38,811 nt of DNA, taken from positions 1-38,811 of the forward strand of contig JASHUG010000316.1 of the NCBI GenBank assembly GCA_030040155.1, in the 5' to 3' direction. How positions within the stretch are numbered: the stretch's first letter is position 1; each line of letters opens with the position of its first letter. The stretch is from Streptosporangiaceae bacterium. Lineage in GTDB: Bacteria > Actinomycetota > Actinomycetes > Streptosporangiales > Streptosporangiaceae. The notes beneath the pieces are model-generated. The model did not search any database. It was not told the DNA's origin and saw only the letters and a list, made by a program, of their open reading frames with translations. The translations under genes and the position numbers were made by a program. Positions 30,094-37,747 of this stretch are shown here, piece after piece.

Positions 30094-31482
30094 GTGCCGG
30101 GGTTCGCGCTCGACGTTCAGTCCACGCTCGCGGGGCGCGCAGCGCTGCTGCGCGATGCCTGCGAACGGGCGTTGGCCTACCTCGATGGCGTTGCGGACCG
30201 GCCGGTCGCGCCAGGCGAGCAGGCAGTCGACGGCCTGGCAGAGCTGGGCTTTCCGCTGCCAGAGCGAGGGCTGGGCGGGACGCAGGCGCTGCGCCTGCTC
30301 GACGAGCTCGGTTCCCCGGCCACAGTCGCCAGCAACGGCCCGAGGTACTTCGGATTCGTCACCGGCGGGGCCCTTCCCGCGGCCCAGGCCGCCGCATGGC
30401 TAAGTGCGGGCTGGGATCAGAACGCTGCCCTCAGCGTGATGTCTCCGGTCGCGGCGCGCTGCCGCGACGTGGCGATCGGCTGGATCGCGGAGCTGCTCGG
30501 CCTGCCGCCCGGCACCAGCGGTGCGTTCGTCACCGGCGCCACCATGGCCAACGCGACCTGCCTGGCAGCGGCGAGGGACGCCATGCTGACCCGCTGCGGC
30601 TGGGATGCCGCCAGCCAGGGCCTGATCGGCGCACCGGCCGTCACCGTAGTCGTCGGGGCCGAGGTGCACACGACCCTGCGCAAGGCCCTCGGCATCATCG
30701 GCCTGGGCCGCGATCGCGCCGTCGTCCTGCCGGCGGACAGCCAGGGCCGCATTGACGCGCGCGACCTGCCGGAGATAACCGCCCCGGCCATCGTCTGCCT
30801 GCAGGCCGGGAATGTGAACACCGGGGCAAGTGACCCCTTCGGCCCCCTGGTCGAGTGGGCGGCCAAGCGCCAGGCCTGGGTACACGTGGACGGTGCGTTC
30901 GGGTTGTGGGCCGCGGCCTCGCCGACGACCAGGGCCCAGGTCGCCTTCGTGGAGCAGGCCGACTCGTGGGCGACAGACTGCCACAAGTGGCTGAACACGA
31001 CCTACGACTGTGGCCTGGCCCTGGTGTCTGACCTGGGGACGCTGCGCCGCTCTATGGAGGCCACGGCATCCTACCTGCCGGGCTCTGAAGCCGAGGCCAT
31101 GGGCCTGAGTCCGGAGTCGTCCCAGCGCGCCCGTGGCGTCGAGGTCTGGGCGGTGCTCGCTTCGCTTGGCCGGGATGGCGTAGCCGAGCTGGTGGACCGG
31201 TGCCGCCGGCTCGCCCGGCGATTTGCCGATGGGATGCAGGCGGCGGGATTCGACGTGCTCAACGACGTAGTGCTGAACCAGGTGCTCGTGTCGTTCGGGT
31301 CGCAGCAGCGCACCGACTCGGTCATCGCGGCCGTCCAGGACGAGGGAACCTGCTGGTGTGGGCCGACGACATGGCACGGTCACCGGGCAATGCGCATGAG
31401 CGTTAGTGGCTGGAGCACGACAGAAGACGACATCGACCGGAGCATCGCTGCAGTGCGTGCGTGCGCGCTGCAGTCGACGTGA
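30094..31482 (+). CDS. PLP-dependent amino-acid decarboxylase (group II, AADC-like)
   Basis: A 462-residue protein of the aromatic-L-amino-acid/glutamate decarboxylase superfamily. RYFGFVTGGALPAAQAA and GAFVTGATMANATCLAAARD form the cofactor pocket, VVVGAEVHTTLRKAL and VHVDGAFGLWAAAS give the PLP-ring His and Asp, and WATDCHKWLNTTYDCG holds the Schiff-base Lys in HKW. The substrate, an aromatic or other amino acid, cannot be read off. AGGAGG lies about 7 bases before GTG 30094. The next gene's start overlaps its stop (GTGA at 31479), so they form a unit. Confidence 0.9.
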   Translation: MPGFALDVQSTLAGRAALLRDACERALAYLDGVADRPVAPGEQAVDGLAELGFPLPERGLGGTQALRLLDELGSPATVASNGPRYFGFVTGGALPAAQAAAWLSAGWDQNAALSVMSPVAARCRDVAIGWIAELLGLPPGTSGAFVTGATMANATCLAAARDAMLTRCGWDAASQGLIGAPAVTVVVGAEVHTTLRKALGIIGLGRDRAVVLPADSQGRIDARDLPEITAPAIVCLQAGNVNTGASDPFGPLVEWAAKRQAWVHVDGAFGLWAAASPTTRAQVAFVEQADSWATDCHKWLNTTYDCGLALVSDLGTLRRSMEATASYLPGSEAEAMGLSPESSQRARGVEVWAVLASLGRDGVAELVDRCRRLARRFADGMQAAGFDVLNDVVLNQVLVSFGSQQRTDSVIAAVQDEGTCWCGPTTWHGHRAMRMSVSGWSTTEDDIDRSIAAVRACALQST

Positions 31483-32090
31483 ACCACACGCTGGCAGTCG
31501 GCGCCCTTGCGTGCTGGCTGCTAGCAGAGGCACTGGGCCTGCTCATGCTGAGTAAGTGGGTCTCCAGCGGTGCCGCCCGGCTGCGGAAGACTAGGCCCGA
31601 CGGCATGTCGCTGCCGGTCCTGGCGAGTCACGCTGGCCTGAATCTCACCGGGATGCTGTGCTGGGTCGCTTTTGTCCTCAGCAAGGCGCCGGTCGCGGCC
31701 TGGCTAGCGCTCTCGTTCATGGTTCCGGCCATTGGCCTCGGCGTCTCTACCGTGAGTGTCTGGACGCCGTATCCGGTGAAGCGAGCGCAGCCGGAGGTAG
31801 AGCGGTTCCCCGGTGACGAGCTGGAGGGCCGCGCGCCCATAGGGTCAGGCGGCCAGGTCGACTGGCGGCACGCTTCAATTCCCGACGAGGTCCTGGCCCG
31901 GGCGATGGAGGACGAGGCCTTCGCGAGCAAGCTGGCCGAAGACCTGCTCATTCGCAACCTGGCGTACGAGGCGCGGACCACCGAGCGCACGGTCCGGCTT
32001 GACGTACGAGCTGCTATCCCGCTCGCCCATGGGGTACTTGCCATCGCCACGTTCCTGCTGGCGACGCTCGCGGCCATCAGCGCGTCGTAA
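31479..32090 (+). CDS. Membrane protein coupled to the decarboxylase
   Basis: A 203-residue protein from GTG 31479; the ORF track's start at 31461 lies inside the previous gene. It has about four hydrophobic helices: LAVGALACWLLAEALGLLML, SLPVLASHAGLNLTGMLCWVAFVL, VAAWLALSFMVPAIGLGVSTVS and, at the very end, GVLAIATFLLATLAAIS. A soluble stretch of about 80 residues (residues 100-180) sits before the last helix. I do not recognise a family. Coupling with a decarboxylase suggests transport of the amine product or substrate, but this is only a suggestion. Confidence 0.75.
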   Translation: MNHTLAVGALACWLLAEALGLLMLSKWVSSGAARLRKTRPDGMSLPVLASHAGLNLTGMLCWVAFVLSKAPVAAWLALSFMVPAIGLGVSTVSVWTPYPVKRAQPEVERFPGDELEGRAPIGSGGQVDWRHASIPDEVLARAMEDEAFASKLAEDLLIRNLAYEARTTERTVRLDVRAAIPLAHGVLAIATFLLATLAAISAS

Positions 32091-32109
32091 ACCGAGCCAT
32101 CGGACGACG

Positions 32110-32160
32110 TGCGGGTGCCAGGGCAAATTGCCGGAGTTATGACACCGGCCGGCGCCCGCA
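32110..32160. promoter_or_regulatory. Nested hairpins between 32090 and 32258
   Basis: TGCGGGTGCC (32110-32119) pairs with GGCGCCCGCA (32151-32160): ten pairs, one a G-U. Its loop holds GGCAAATTGCC (32122-32132), itself an inverted repeat. It sits 20 bases after the stop of the membrane-protein gene. It may be a terminator without a U-run, or an RNA structure in the leader of the next gene. Confidence 0.45.
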
Positions 32161-32257
32161 CTGAGGCCGGGTGGATGCAGAAGACCCCGGACCGGGTAAT
32201 GCAGTCGCGTAATAAAACTTCGCCCTAGGGGACTGATCCACCACGCAGAGGTCAGAC

Positions 32258-32587
32258 ATGTATAGCGAACTCACCGTGCCTGATTTTCCGGACCTGCCGG
32301 AACTGGCCGACAGCATCGGGCCAGCGGAGGCAGAACGGGCGTTGCCCGACATCCTCGCGGCCGTTGCCGGTGCCAACCGCATACTTTCCAGCAACGAGCC
32401 GGCGCCCATCACCGCACCGCAGGCCGAGACGCTGGCCGGCTACACGGCGGGCCTAGTCGAAAAGCTCAGGCAGTGGCTCCAGGCGCTCTACGCACGGCTG
32501 CGCGCCATCGCCCTTGCGCTGGGTGCTCTGTCGTACTCGGTCACGGTCGGGACATCGATCAGTGTCACGATTGGTTTCGGCGACTGA
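32258..32587 (+). CDS. Small protein of unknown function with hydrophobic C-terminus
   Basis: A 109-residue protein: acidic, Pro-rich N-terminus (TVPDFPDLPELADSIGPAEA), a helical middle ending EKLRQWLQALYARLRAIALAL, then a Ser/Thr/Val-rich end SYSVTVGTSISVTIGFGD resembling two beta-strands. No family recognised with confidence. The combination of an amphipathic helix and a terminal hydrophobic hairpin is seen in small proteins that go with larger conflict-system proteins, but no partner is adjacent. CAGAGGTCAGAC before ATG 32258 supports a true start. Confidence 0.65.
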   Translation: MYSELTVPDFPDLPELADSIGPAEAERALPDILAAVAGANRILSSNEPAPITAPQAETLAGYTAGLVEKLRQWLQALYARLRAIALALGALSYSVTVGTSISVTIGFGD

Positions 32588-32648
32588 GATCAGCCAGAAA
32601 GCAACGCCCGCCGTGCACCGCGGGCCCGAACCGCGATGGAGGATCCCG

Positions 32649-33068
32649 ATGAGCCAGGATGATCGCCCAAACCCGGAGACAGGCTTCGTTCTGACGCACT
32701 TCCTGGTCGTCGCCGATCAGGACCGGTCCCGTGACTTCTATGCGGACGTGTTCGGGGCGAAGGTCGTCCGGGAGCGCGATCCGGTCATCATGAAGCTGGC
32801 GAACAGCTGGCTCATCTTGAACGTAGGCGGAGGACCAACTGACGACAAGCCAACCGTCACGCTCATCACCCCGCCCGACCCCAATCAGACAAGCGCCTTC
32901 CTGAACATCCGGGTCGCTGACATCCAGGCTGTGTACCGCGATTGGTCTGCGCGCGGCGCCGAGTTCCTCACCGAGCCCAAGGACCATCCCAGCGAGTTCC
33001 GCGCATACATCCGCGACCCGGACGGCCACCTCATCGAGGTTGGCCAGTCGAAGGCCAGGACGGGCTAG
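32649..33068 (+). CDS. VOC-family (glyoxalase-like) protein
   Basis: A 139-residue VOC protein from ATG 32649, preceded by GGAGG. The ORF track's longer start runs into the previous gene. FVLTHFLVVADQDRSRDFYADVFGAKVV is the typical opening with helix, then PVIMKLANSWLILN and SAFLNIRVADIQAVYRDWSARGAEFL, and the final YIRDPDGHLIEVGQ, the metal-binding Glu segment. It ends 33 bases before a strong bidirectional terminator. Substrate unknown. Confidence 0.9.
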   Translation: MSQDDRPNPETGFVLTHFLVVADQDRSRDFYADVFGAKVVRERDPVIMKLANSWLILNVGGGPTDDKPTVTLITPPDPNQTSAFLNIRVADIQAVYRDWSARGAEFLTEPKDHPSEFRAYIRDPDGHLIEVGQSKARTG

Positions 33069-33101
33069 GGCTCGCCTTCTACCGCGCCGGCCACGTGCGA
33101 G

Positions 33102-33135
33102 AGTGCCCCGCCCCCTCGGGGAAGGGCGGGGCACT
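33102..33135. terminator. 12-bp GC-rich hairpin between convergent genes
   Basis: AGTGCCCCGCCC-N10-GGGCGGGGCACT, twelve perfect pairs. It lies between the plus-strand VOC gene (stop 33068) and the minus-strand secreted protein (stop 33220), and is symmetric, so it can stop both. No U-run follows, which is common in actinobacteria. Confidence 0.8.
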
Positions 33136-33219
33136 GGTCCGCGCGGCCGGCCGTGCGATAGCCCAGGCGGGGGTGACCTGAGCCGGGGGTGGCATCGGCC
33201 GCGCGGCGGTCAGGAGGGG

Positions 33220-33975
33220 TCAGAAGCCGGGAGTGGCCGTGGAGATGTCGTAGTTCGACCCCCAGTACCACTGCGTGGCCGAAGACCCAGGCACCACGTG
33301 AGGCACACCGGTCGGGTCCGCGATCCACCAGCGCACGTGCGACTGCTCCGCGCCCGGCACCGCGGCGTGCACTGCCGACTGCGCGGCAGACCATTCCGAC
33401 CGCATTGTGTAGATGATCGCCTGTCCGCTCGGGTCGGCATGCAGCTTCTGCGCCGCCCAGCTGCCGGCCGCGGCCGGTGTCACATCACCAGGCTCGACGT
33501 CCAGGGCACTGGCTCGCGGGTCCGACCCGTTGGTGTCGATCCACAGCACCTTCTTGCCGGCCATCGCGCCCGGCGAGACCGCGAACGGCCCGTCGGCATA
33601 GGTGGCCTCTTCATGGCCCGACGGGATCGCCGACGGTGTCACCGAGTCATAGATCTCGTATGGCCGGGCCCGCGCGGAATCGCCTCGCACCGACGGCGCA
33701 TCCGCCCGGCGATCACTCACGAGCGTGGCATGCCGAGATACGGGCACGTGACGCTCAGCCGCAGTGCGGCGCTCGGTCGCCCCAAGCTGATCGCGCTCGT
33801 GTGCCACGGCGGCGACAGTCGCCGCGTGCTGGCCGGGCGTGTACGGCGAGGCGGCACCGACGGTCGCGGCAGTGGCGGTGCCCGCACCGGCCGCCAGCGC
33901 GGCGGCGGCGCCGAGAAGTGCTGCAGCCTTACGATGACCGCGCAGCGCATCGGTCAGTCGGGCAGTGCGGGGCAT
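33220..33975 (-). CDS. Secreted protein, possibly a GH25-like fold
   Basis: A 251-residue protein from ATG 33975, where AGGAAGG lies seven bases upstream. It has a Sec-type signal sequence (LRGHRKAAALLGAAAALAAGAGTATAATVGA). A linker of some 60 residues follows, then YEIYDSVTPSAIPSGHEEATYADGP, KVLWIDTNGSDPRASALDVEPGD, QAIIYTMRSEWSAAQSAV and a final ATQWYWGSNYDIS. The repeated strands, acidic residues after strands (DTN, DVEPGD) and terminal QW...YD resemble the GH25 lysozyme or DUF1906-like barrel. The active-site assignment is uncertain. It is presumably exported and acts on or outside the cell wall. Confidence 0.65.
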   Translation of the reverse strand: MPRTARLTDALRGHRKAAALLGAAAALAAGAGTATAATVGAASPYTPGQHAATVAAVAHERDQLGATERRTAAERHVPVSRHATLVSDRRADAPSVRGDSARARPYEIYDSVTPSAIPSGHEEATYADGPFAVSPGAMAGKKVLWIDTNGSDPRASALDVEPGDVTPAAAGSWAAQKLHADPSGQAIIYTMRSEWSAAQSAVHAAVPGAEQSHVRWWIADPTGVPHVVPGSSATQWYWGSNYDISTATPGF

Positions 33976-34283
33976 GAAGCGTCCTTCCTGTGGGGGGTTC
34001 CGCGCGGCCTGGGCGACTCGCCCGGTGTCCGTCACGGTGAGCAACGGGAGGTTCGACGTCGCGCGAGCGAAGCTGGTTTCGCACTGAGACCTACTTCACT
34101 ACTGGCGGGTAATGCTGCTGCCCGGTTATCCGGATATAGACCGGCAAACCGTCGGCGAAGACGGGCCAGCGGCCGACTGTCCGAGGGCAGAAACCGACCA
34201 GAAACGGCCGTTAAATGGGGTTCTGGGGTCGCCGACAGCCGGCGGAACCAGTACCGGCTAGGCCGCCCACGAGGTTGACCGCC
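33976..34283. other. 308-bp gap with palindromic sites
   Basis: It lies upstream of the secreted protein and downstream of the methyltransferase stop, both on the minus strand. It contains TATCCGGATA (34127-34136), a perfect 10-bp palindrome, with CCGG on both sides. On the minus strand TTACCCGCCAGTA lies at 34102-34114, with TAC-N6-GTA symmetry as used by actinobacterial TetR repressors. Coding ORFs here (33040..34278 plus) are shadows. Confidence 0.4.
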
Positions 34284-35051
34284 CTATGCGGCCATCGGAG
34301 CCGTGGCCGTAGCCATGAGCCGGCGCATCAGGCCGAACGTCGGCAGCACGCTGACAGCCTCATCGTGGAGAGATTGCAGCGCCGCATCGTCGCCAGGGTC
34401 AAGCGCGGCTGCCTCCTCCCACATCGCCAGCTCGCGCTCCCGCCAGCCGGGCCGGTCCAGCACCTCGACGCTCGCGAAGCCGGCCCCGGTCAGCCCGCCG
34501 CCGAGGTCGACAAGGCGCAGTCGTTCCGGTATGCGCTCGTCGGCGCTGCTTGTTTCCCAGCAGGTCAGCACCGCCCGCCCGCCCGGACCAAGCACCCGCC
34601 GCAACTCCGCATAGGCGGCGGCTGGGTCACGTGCGAACTGAATGGCGTCGACGCACAGCACACCGTCGACCGAACCAGAATCCAGGCCGGTCGCGGCGAG
34701 GTCTGCGACCCGAAAGTCGGCCGCGCGACCCAGGCGCCGCGCGTGCTCACGGGCCTGGCGCACAGCCTCGGCGGAAAAGTCAACCCCGATCAGCGCGGCG
34801 CCGCTACGGCCCGCAACCTCCAGGCCGTAGCCGCCGCGGCCGCATGCGAGGTCGAGCAGCGTGGCACCCGGATTGAGTTGGAGGGCAGCCACAACCTCGC
34901 CGATGCCCTCCCAGCCCAGCAAGCTGCTCGACAGCAGGGCTGGCGGCAGGCCTAAGTGTCGCTGCACGATCTCGTCTTTGACCGGCGAGCCCGCCATATC
35001 GGCGTACCAGTTGTTGAACGTCGTCACCTCAGGCCACGGCTTTGGCGCCAT
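34284..35051 (-). CDS. SAM-dependent class I methyltransferase
   Basis: A 255-residue protein from ATG 35051; the longer ORF-track start reads through a repeat. The Rossmann motif I LLDLACGRGGYGLEVA (about 63-78) binds SAM. LIGVDFSAEAVRQA is motif II, DGVLCVDAIQFA is motif IV, and LGPGGRAVLTCWE follows. It is similar to small-molecule methyltransferases (ubiE-like or sugar/polyketide). No clear neighbour in the same operon, and the substrate is unknown. The 5' region holds the left copy of the 39-bp repeat, so its promoter may lie in or upstream of that repeat. Confidence 0.88.
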   Translation of the reverse strand: MAPKPWPEVTTFNNWYADMAGSPVKDEIVQRHLGLPPALLSSSLLGWEGIGEVVAALQLNPGATLLDLACGRGGYGLEVAGRSGAALIGVDFSAEAVRQAREHARRLGRAADFRVADLAATGLDSGSVDGVLCVDAIQFARDPAAAYAELRRVLGPGGRAVLTCWETSSADERIPERLRLVDLGGGLTGAGFASVEVLDRPGWRERELAMWEEAAALDPGDDAALQSLHDEAVSVLPTFGLMRRLMATATAPMAA

Positions 35052-35094
35052 TCGCCCAGTATGCACCCGAAGGATTGTGGTCGTCCGGTGCTGC

Positions 35095-35133
35095 GCCACG
35101 CTCGGCCCAAACCTGCCTGCGATTCGCTCGGAC
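35095..35133 (+). repeat. Left copy of a 39-bp direct repeat
   Basis: Begins GCCACGCTCGGCCCAAACCT and ends TCGGAC; 37 of 39 bases match 36283-36321 in the same orientation. It contains CGCTCGG twice. The shared peptide ATLGPNLP.IRSD in the shadow ORFs 34861..35262 and 36109..36396 confirms the match independently. Confidence 0.95.
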
Positions 35134-36282
35134 CTGAGTTGGCTCACGTTACGCGAACTGGCTAGCGAGTCGCCAGATGACGCCGTGGAGAGACCTCCTA
35201 TGCCGGGCGAGATGAGAAAACGAGAACCGCAAAGATGCCTGTACAGGCCCAGACAGCTATGAAGCCGACACCGAGGCAGTTGACGGTAACCCAGTTCTTT
35301 CCGCGCCCGCGGAACAGGGCCGGCAGGTGTTTATGCTCCCGCCTGCGTTCGGATTGCCTGCGGCCGACCAGCGAGTAGATCGACTCGGAGGTTTTTAGCA
35401 GCTCAAGCGAGGCGCCGACGTCGGCGAAATTCAGCCTGAACAGGTACCAGAAGATGACGGAGAGGCTAAAGCCAGCGAGAATGATGATGAGGCTGAACGC
35501 GAACACCTCCGCCCGAAGCTCAAGGCGGGCGGGTGATGTCATGCCAGCGACTACGCTGACCAGCGAAGCTGCAGTAGCGAGGAAGATCGACTCGGCGACA
35601 AGGAAGAACGCCACTCGCTGCGAAAGCTGATTGTCATCGTGAGCGAAGTACTGCCACAGCCTGTCTAGATCGCGCTCTTCGAGAGTGACCGGGCCTTGCA
35701 CTTGTCCCGCTATTTCTTCTGGCATCCCCCGCGCTTGCTGCGGCTCGCACATACCGGGCCGGTCGAGCGGTTGTCCCGGAGGTGGGCCCTCTTCCGGCAA
35801 GCGCTCGTAACCACCGGCCATATCAGGCTGCATCGGCATCTCCCATTGCAGACGTTCAGATAAGAGACGGTTGTTCAGTGGTGCAGGGTTACCGGTCAGC
35901 TCGGCGACCACCGGCCAGCTAGCCTTCCTCGGGATCTCGGTAGGGCTCTTGGCGGGCCAGCCGAGCCACATGAAGACCTGCTGGGTTTGAGTTCTCTGGC
36001 GCTCATCCGCCTGCTATTGCGGCTCGTCGAGTGGCTCGTGCAGTTCCTGGACCTGCAGATCGGGAGCTGCGGCGAGTCTCGTCCGTCCGCTGCCGGTCGC
36101 AAGCCTGAGTGGACAACCTGCACCGCCGCTGCGCCCGACGCGGTCCTGACCGTCCAGACGTACGCGCGCACCACGCCGCTCTAAGGATCCGAATGAGTGC
36201 GCAGATTCGCTCAACAAAAGCCGGCAACCCGCAGGTCAGCGCGCTGAGGCCGCCGCAACTCCATGATCGTGAGCCAACTCAG
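35134..36282. mobile_element. Candidate mobile cassette with 15-bp terminal inverted repeats
   Basis: The ends are perfect inverted repeats, CTGAGTTGGCTCACG at 35134-35148 and its reverse complement at 36268-36282, directly inside the 39-bp direct repeats at 35095-35133 and 36283-36321. The interior holds one membrane-protein gene (35198..35833) and no transposase or integrase frame. Duplications of 39 bases are longer than the target duplications of ordinary IS elements, so alternatives are a palindromic short repeat (B'-A-B) that has lost one arm at each copy, or an old recombination site. It is either a transposase-less element or a rearranged pair of dispersed repeats. Confidence 0.5.
35198..35833 (-). 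CDS. Unknown membrane protein inside the repeat-bracketed segment
   Basis: A 211-residue protein from ATG 35833, where GGGAG lies 6 bases upstream; the ORF track's earlier start has no such site. A Pro/Glu/Gln-rich N-terminus of about 55 residues leads to EERDLDRLWQYFAHDDNQLSQRV. Three hydrophobic helices follow (VAFFLVAESIFLATAASLVS, VFAFSLIIILAGFSLSVIFWYLF and VTVNCLGVGFIAVWACTGIF), with a basic loop (RRQSERRREHKH) before the last. This tail plan reminds me of SLATT-like or other bacterial effector membrane proteins, but I cannot confirm it. It is the only gene of the candidate cassette. Confidence 0.7.
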   Translation of the reverse strand: MQPDMAGGYERLPEEGPPPGQPLDRPGMCEPQQARGMPEEIAGQVQGPVTLEERDLDRLWQYFAHDDNQLSQRVAFFLVAESIFLATAASLVSVVAGMTSPARLELRAEVFAFSLIIILAGFSLSVIFWYLFRLNFADVGASLELLKTSESIYSLVGRRQSERRREHKHLPALFRGRGKNWVTVNCLGVGFIAVWACTGIFAVLVFSSRPA

Positions 36283-36361
36283 GCCACGCTCGGCCCAAAC
36301 CTGCCTGGGATTCGGTCGGACATCCAAAAGCAACGGCGCTGGCCCGCGCCAACTGGGCGTC
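35834..36361. other. 528-bp gap: cassette right part, repeat copy, conservon 3' flank
   Basis: It lies upstream of the cassette membrane gene and downstream of the GTPase stop. It holds the right inverted repeat and the right 39-bp repeat. One short plus-strand frame at 35987-36184 (TTG start, 65 residues, beginning LSSLALIRLLLRLVEWLVQF) has high GC3 and an amphipathic helix, but no ribosome-binding site. I regard it as unproven and see no other gene. Confidence 0.4.
36283..36321 (+). repeat. Right copy of the 39-bp direct repeat
   Basis: Same orientation as 35095-35133, two mismatches (GGGATTCGG here, GCGATTCGC in the left copy). It directly follows the right terminal inverted repeat of the candidate cassette. 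Confidence 0.95.
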
Positions 36362-36964
36362 TTACCGGTGGGCGGCCGCCGCTCGGTGCTTGGTGAGCGA
36401 GTGCGTTACCGACGCTATGAGGATCTCCTTGACGGAATCCCGGCGGCGCGCATCGCACAGCAGGACGGGCACGTCGGAATCCAGGTCCAAGGCATCGCGG
36501 ATCGTCTCGGTGTCGTACTCGGGCGCACCGTCGAACTTGTTAGCCGCGACCACGAACGGGGTCCTCCGCCGCTCGAAATAGTCGACGGACGAGAAGCAGT
36601 CGGCCAATCGCCTGGTGTCGGCGAGCACGACAGCACCGAGCGCACCGTAAGCAAGCTCGTCCCACATGAACCAGAATCGTTCCTGCCCCGGCGTGCCGAA
36701 CAGGTAAAGCACGACGCCGCTCGGAAAGGTGATCCTGCCGAAGTCCATCGCCACCGTCGTCGTGTGCTTGTGTTCCACCACGGCCGTGTCATCGACTCCG
36801 ACTCCGACCTCGCTGAGCACCTCCTCCGTGCGCAGCGGCCGTACCTCGCTGATCGCCCCAACCAGCGTGGTCTTCCCTACCCCGAAGCCCCCCGCGATCA
36901 GGATCTTCGTGACGACCGGCGCAGCTATGGCTCCCGCCACTGCCTCATAGCGCGCGGAGTCCAT
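36362..36964 (-). CDS. cvnD: Conservon Ras-like GTPase (CvnD)
   Basis: A 200-residue small GTPase from ATG 36964. The P-loop is IAGGFGVGKTTLVGAISE (about residues 24-41). FGTPGQERFWFMWDEL replaces the usual DxxG motif by TPGQ, a mark of bacterial conservon/MglA-type GTPases. NKFDGAPE is the G4 motif. It is the fourth gene of a kinase-roadblock-DUF742-GTPase set; in Streptomyces such sets form a membrane-linked complex resembling eukaryotic G-protein signalling. It overlaps the DUF742 gene by 20 bases, so it is translationally coupled. Confidence 0.95.
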   Translation of the reverse strand: MDSARYEAVAGAIAAPVVTKILIAGGFGVGKTTLVGAISEVRPLRTEEVLSEVGVGVDDTAVVEHKHTTTVAMDFGRITFPSGVVLYLFGTPGQERFWFMWDELAYGALGAVVLADTRRLADCFSSVDYFERRRTPFVVAANKFDGAPEYDTETIRDALDLDSDVPVLLCDARRRDSVKEILIASVTHSLTKHRAAAAHR

Positions 36965-37316
36965 CAAGCACGCTCCTCATCACACTTTCTTCCAGAGTGC
37001 ACACCGCGGGCGGGCGGGCAACGGTCACCGCGCCGCGTTCCAGGAGGTCGCCGAGCAGGACCCGCACGACGCCCAGCGGCAGGTCCGTTTCTGACGCGAG
37101 TTCCGCAACCGCGGTGGGCGCGCGGCACAGGTGCAGCAGGCGCCGATGCTCGGGCCCCAGCCCTCGGGCGTCGACCACGAGAGGCCCGGCTGCCGCAACA
37201 TGGTCGATCAAGCCCAGCGCGGCGCCGTGCGGCCTCGTCCGGCCACGGGTAAGTGCGTACGGTCGGACGACCGGACCGGCCTCCCGATCGAGCCACCTAT
37301 CTCCGCCGTCAGTCAT
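36945..37316 (-). CDS. cvnC: Conservon DUF742 protein (CvnC)
   Basis: A 123-residue protein from ATG 37316; the ORF track's upstream 49 residues read over cvnB. VVRPYALTRGRTRP is the signature opening of DUF742, and a winged-helix-like core follows (EHRRLLHLCRAPTAVAELASETDLPLGVVRVLLGDLLERGAV). The stop of cvnB overlaps its start (ATGA), and its end overlaps cvnD by 20 bases. It is thought to assemble with the kinase and GTPase; no DNA target is known. Confidence 0.95.
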   Translation of the reverse strand: MTDGGDRWLDREAGPVVRPYALTRGRTRPHGAALGLIDHVAAAGPLVVDARGLGPEHRRLLHLCRAPTAVAELASETDLPLGVVRVLLGDLLERGAVTVARPPAVCTLEESVMRSVLDGLRAL

Positions 37317-37747
37317 TCCATCAGCCGATCCACTGCCGCCACGGCGACTTCCGCTGACCTCGGGTTCGTCGACAGGTACTGACCAAGGCGCTTGACGAGC
37401 ATGGCCATCTCGTAAACGACAAGGCCGTGGTCTGCATCTGCCGGGCAAAGCGCCGCAAGGCAACTTCCCTGTCCGGCGGCCATGACGAACATCAGAGCCG
37501 TATCCATCTGAACAATTGTCTGCCGGGCCTCGCCACCGTGGAAGCGGAGGGCGGCACCGCGCGCGAGGCTCTGCATTCCGGCCGCCACCGCGGCCATGTG
37601 CTCGGCGTCCTCGCGACTCAGGCCGTCTGACGCTCCGAGCGTTAGGCCGTCGCGGGACAGGAGGACCGCCTGACTGATGCCGCTGACCCTGCGCACCAGA
37701 TCATCGAGAACCCAGTCCATCGTCGCTGAAAAGGCCCCCTGCTCCAT
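37313..37747 (-). CDS. cvnB: Conservon roadblock/LC7 protein (CvnB)
   Basis: A 144-residue protein from ATG 37747, one base overlapping the kinase stop (TGATG), with GGGGGAG upstream. It has the roadblock/LC7 fold: FSATMDWVLDDLVRRVSGISQAVLLSRDGL, EDAEHMAAVAAGMQSLARGAALRFHGG, and VMAAGQGSCLAALCPADADHGLVVYEMAML. It usually acts as GTPase-activating or adaptor partner of CvnD. Confidence 0.95.
   Translation of the reverse strand: MEQGAFSATMDWVLDDLVRRVSGISQAVLLSRDGLTLGASDGLSREDAEHMAAVAAGMQSLARGAALRFHGGEARQTIVQMDTALMFVMAAGQGSCLAALCPADADHGLVVYEMAMLVKRLGQYLSTNPRSAEVAVAAVDRLME

Noticed and set aside
30400-31533. 377-residue minus-strand ORF over the decarboxylase
   Set aside because: Antisense shadow of the PLP enzyme, which has complete motifs.
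33040-34278. 412-residue plus-strand ORF opposite the secreted protein
   Set aside because: Arg/Pro/Gly-rich composition, no motif, no ribosome-binding site, and it spans an intergenic terminator and a real gene with good features on the other strand.
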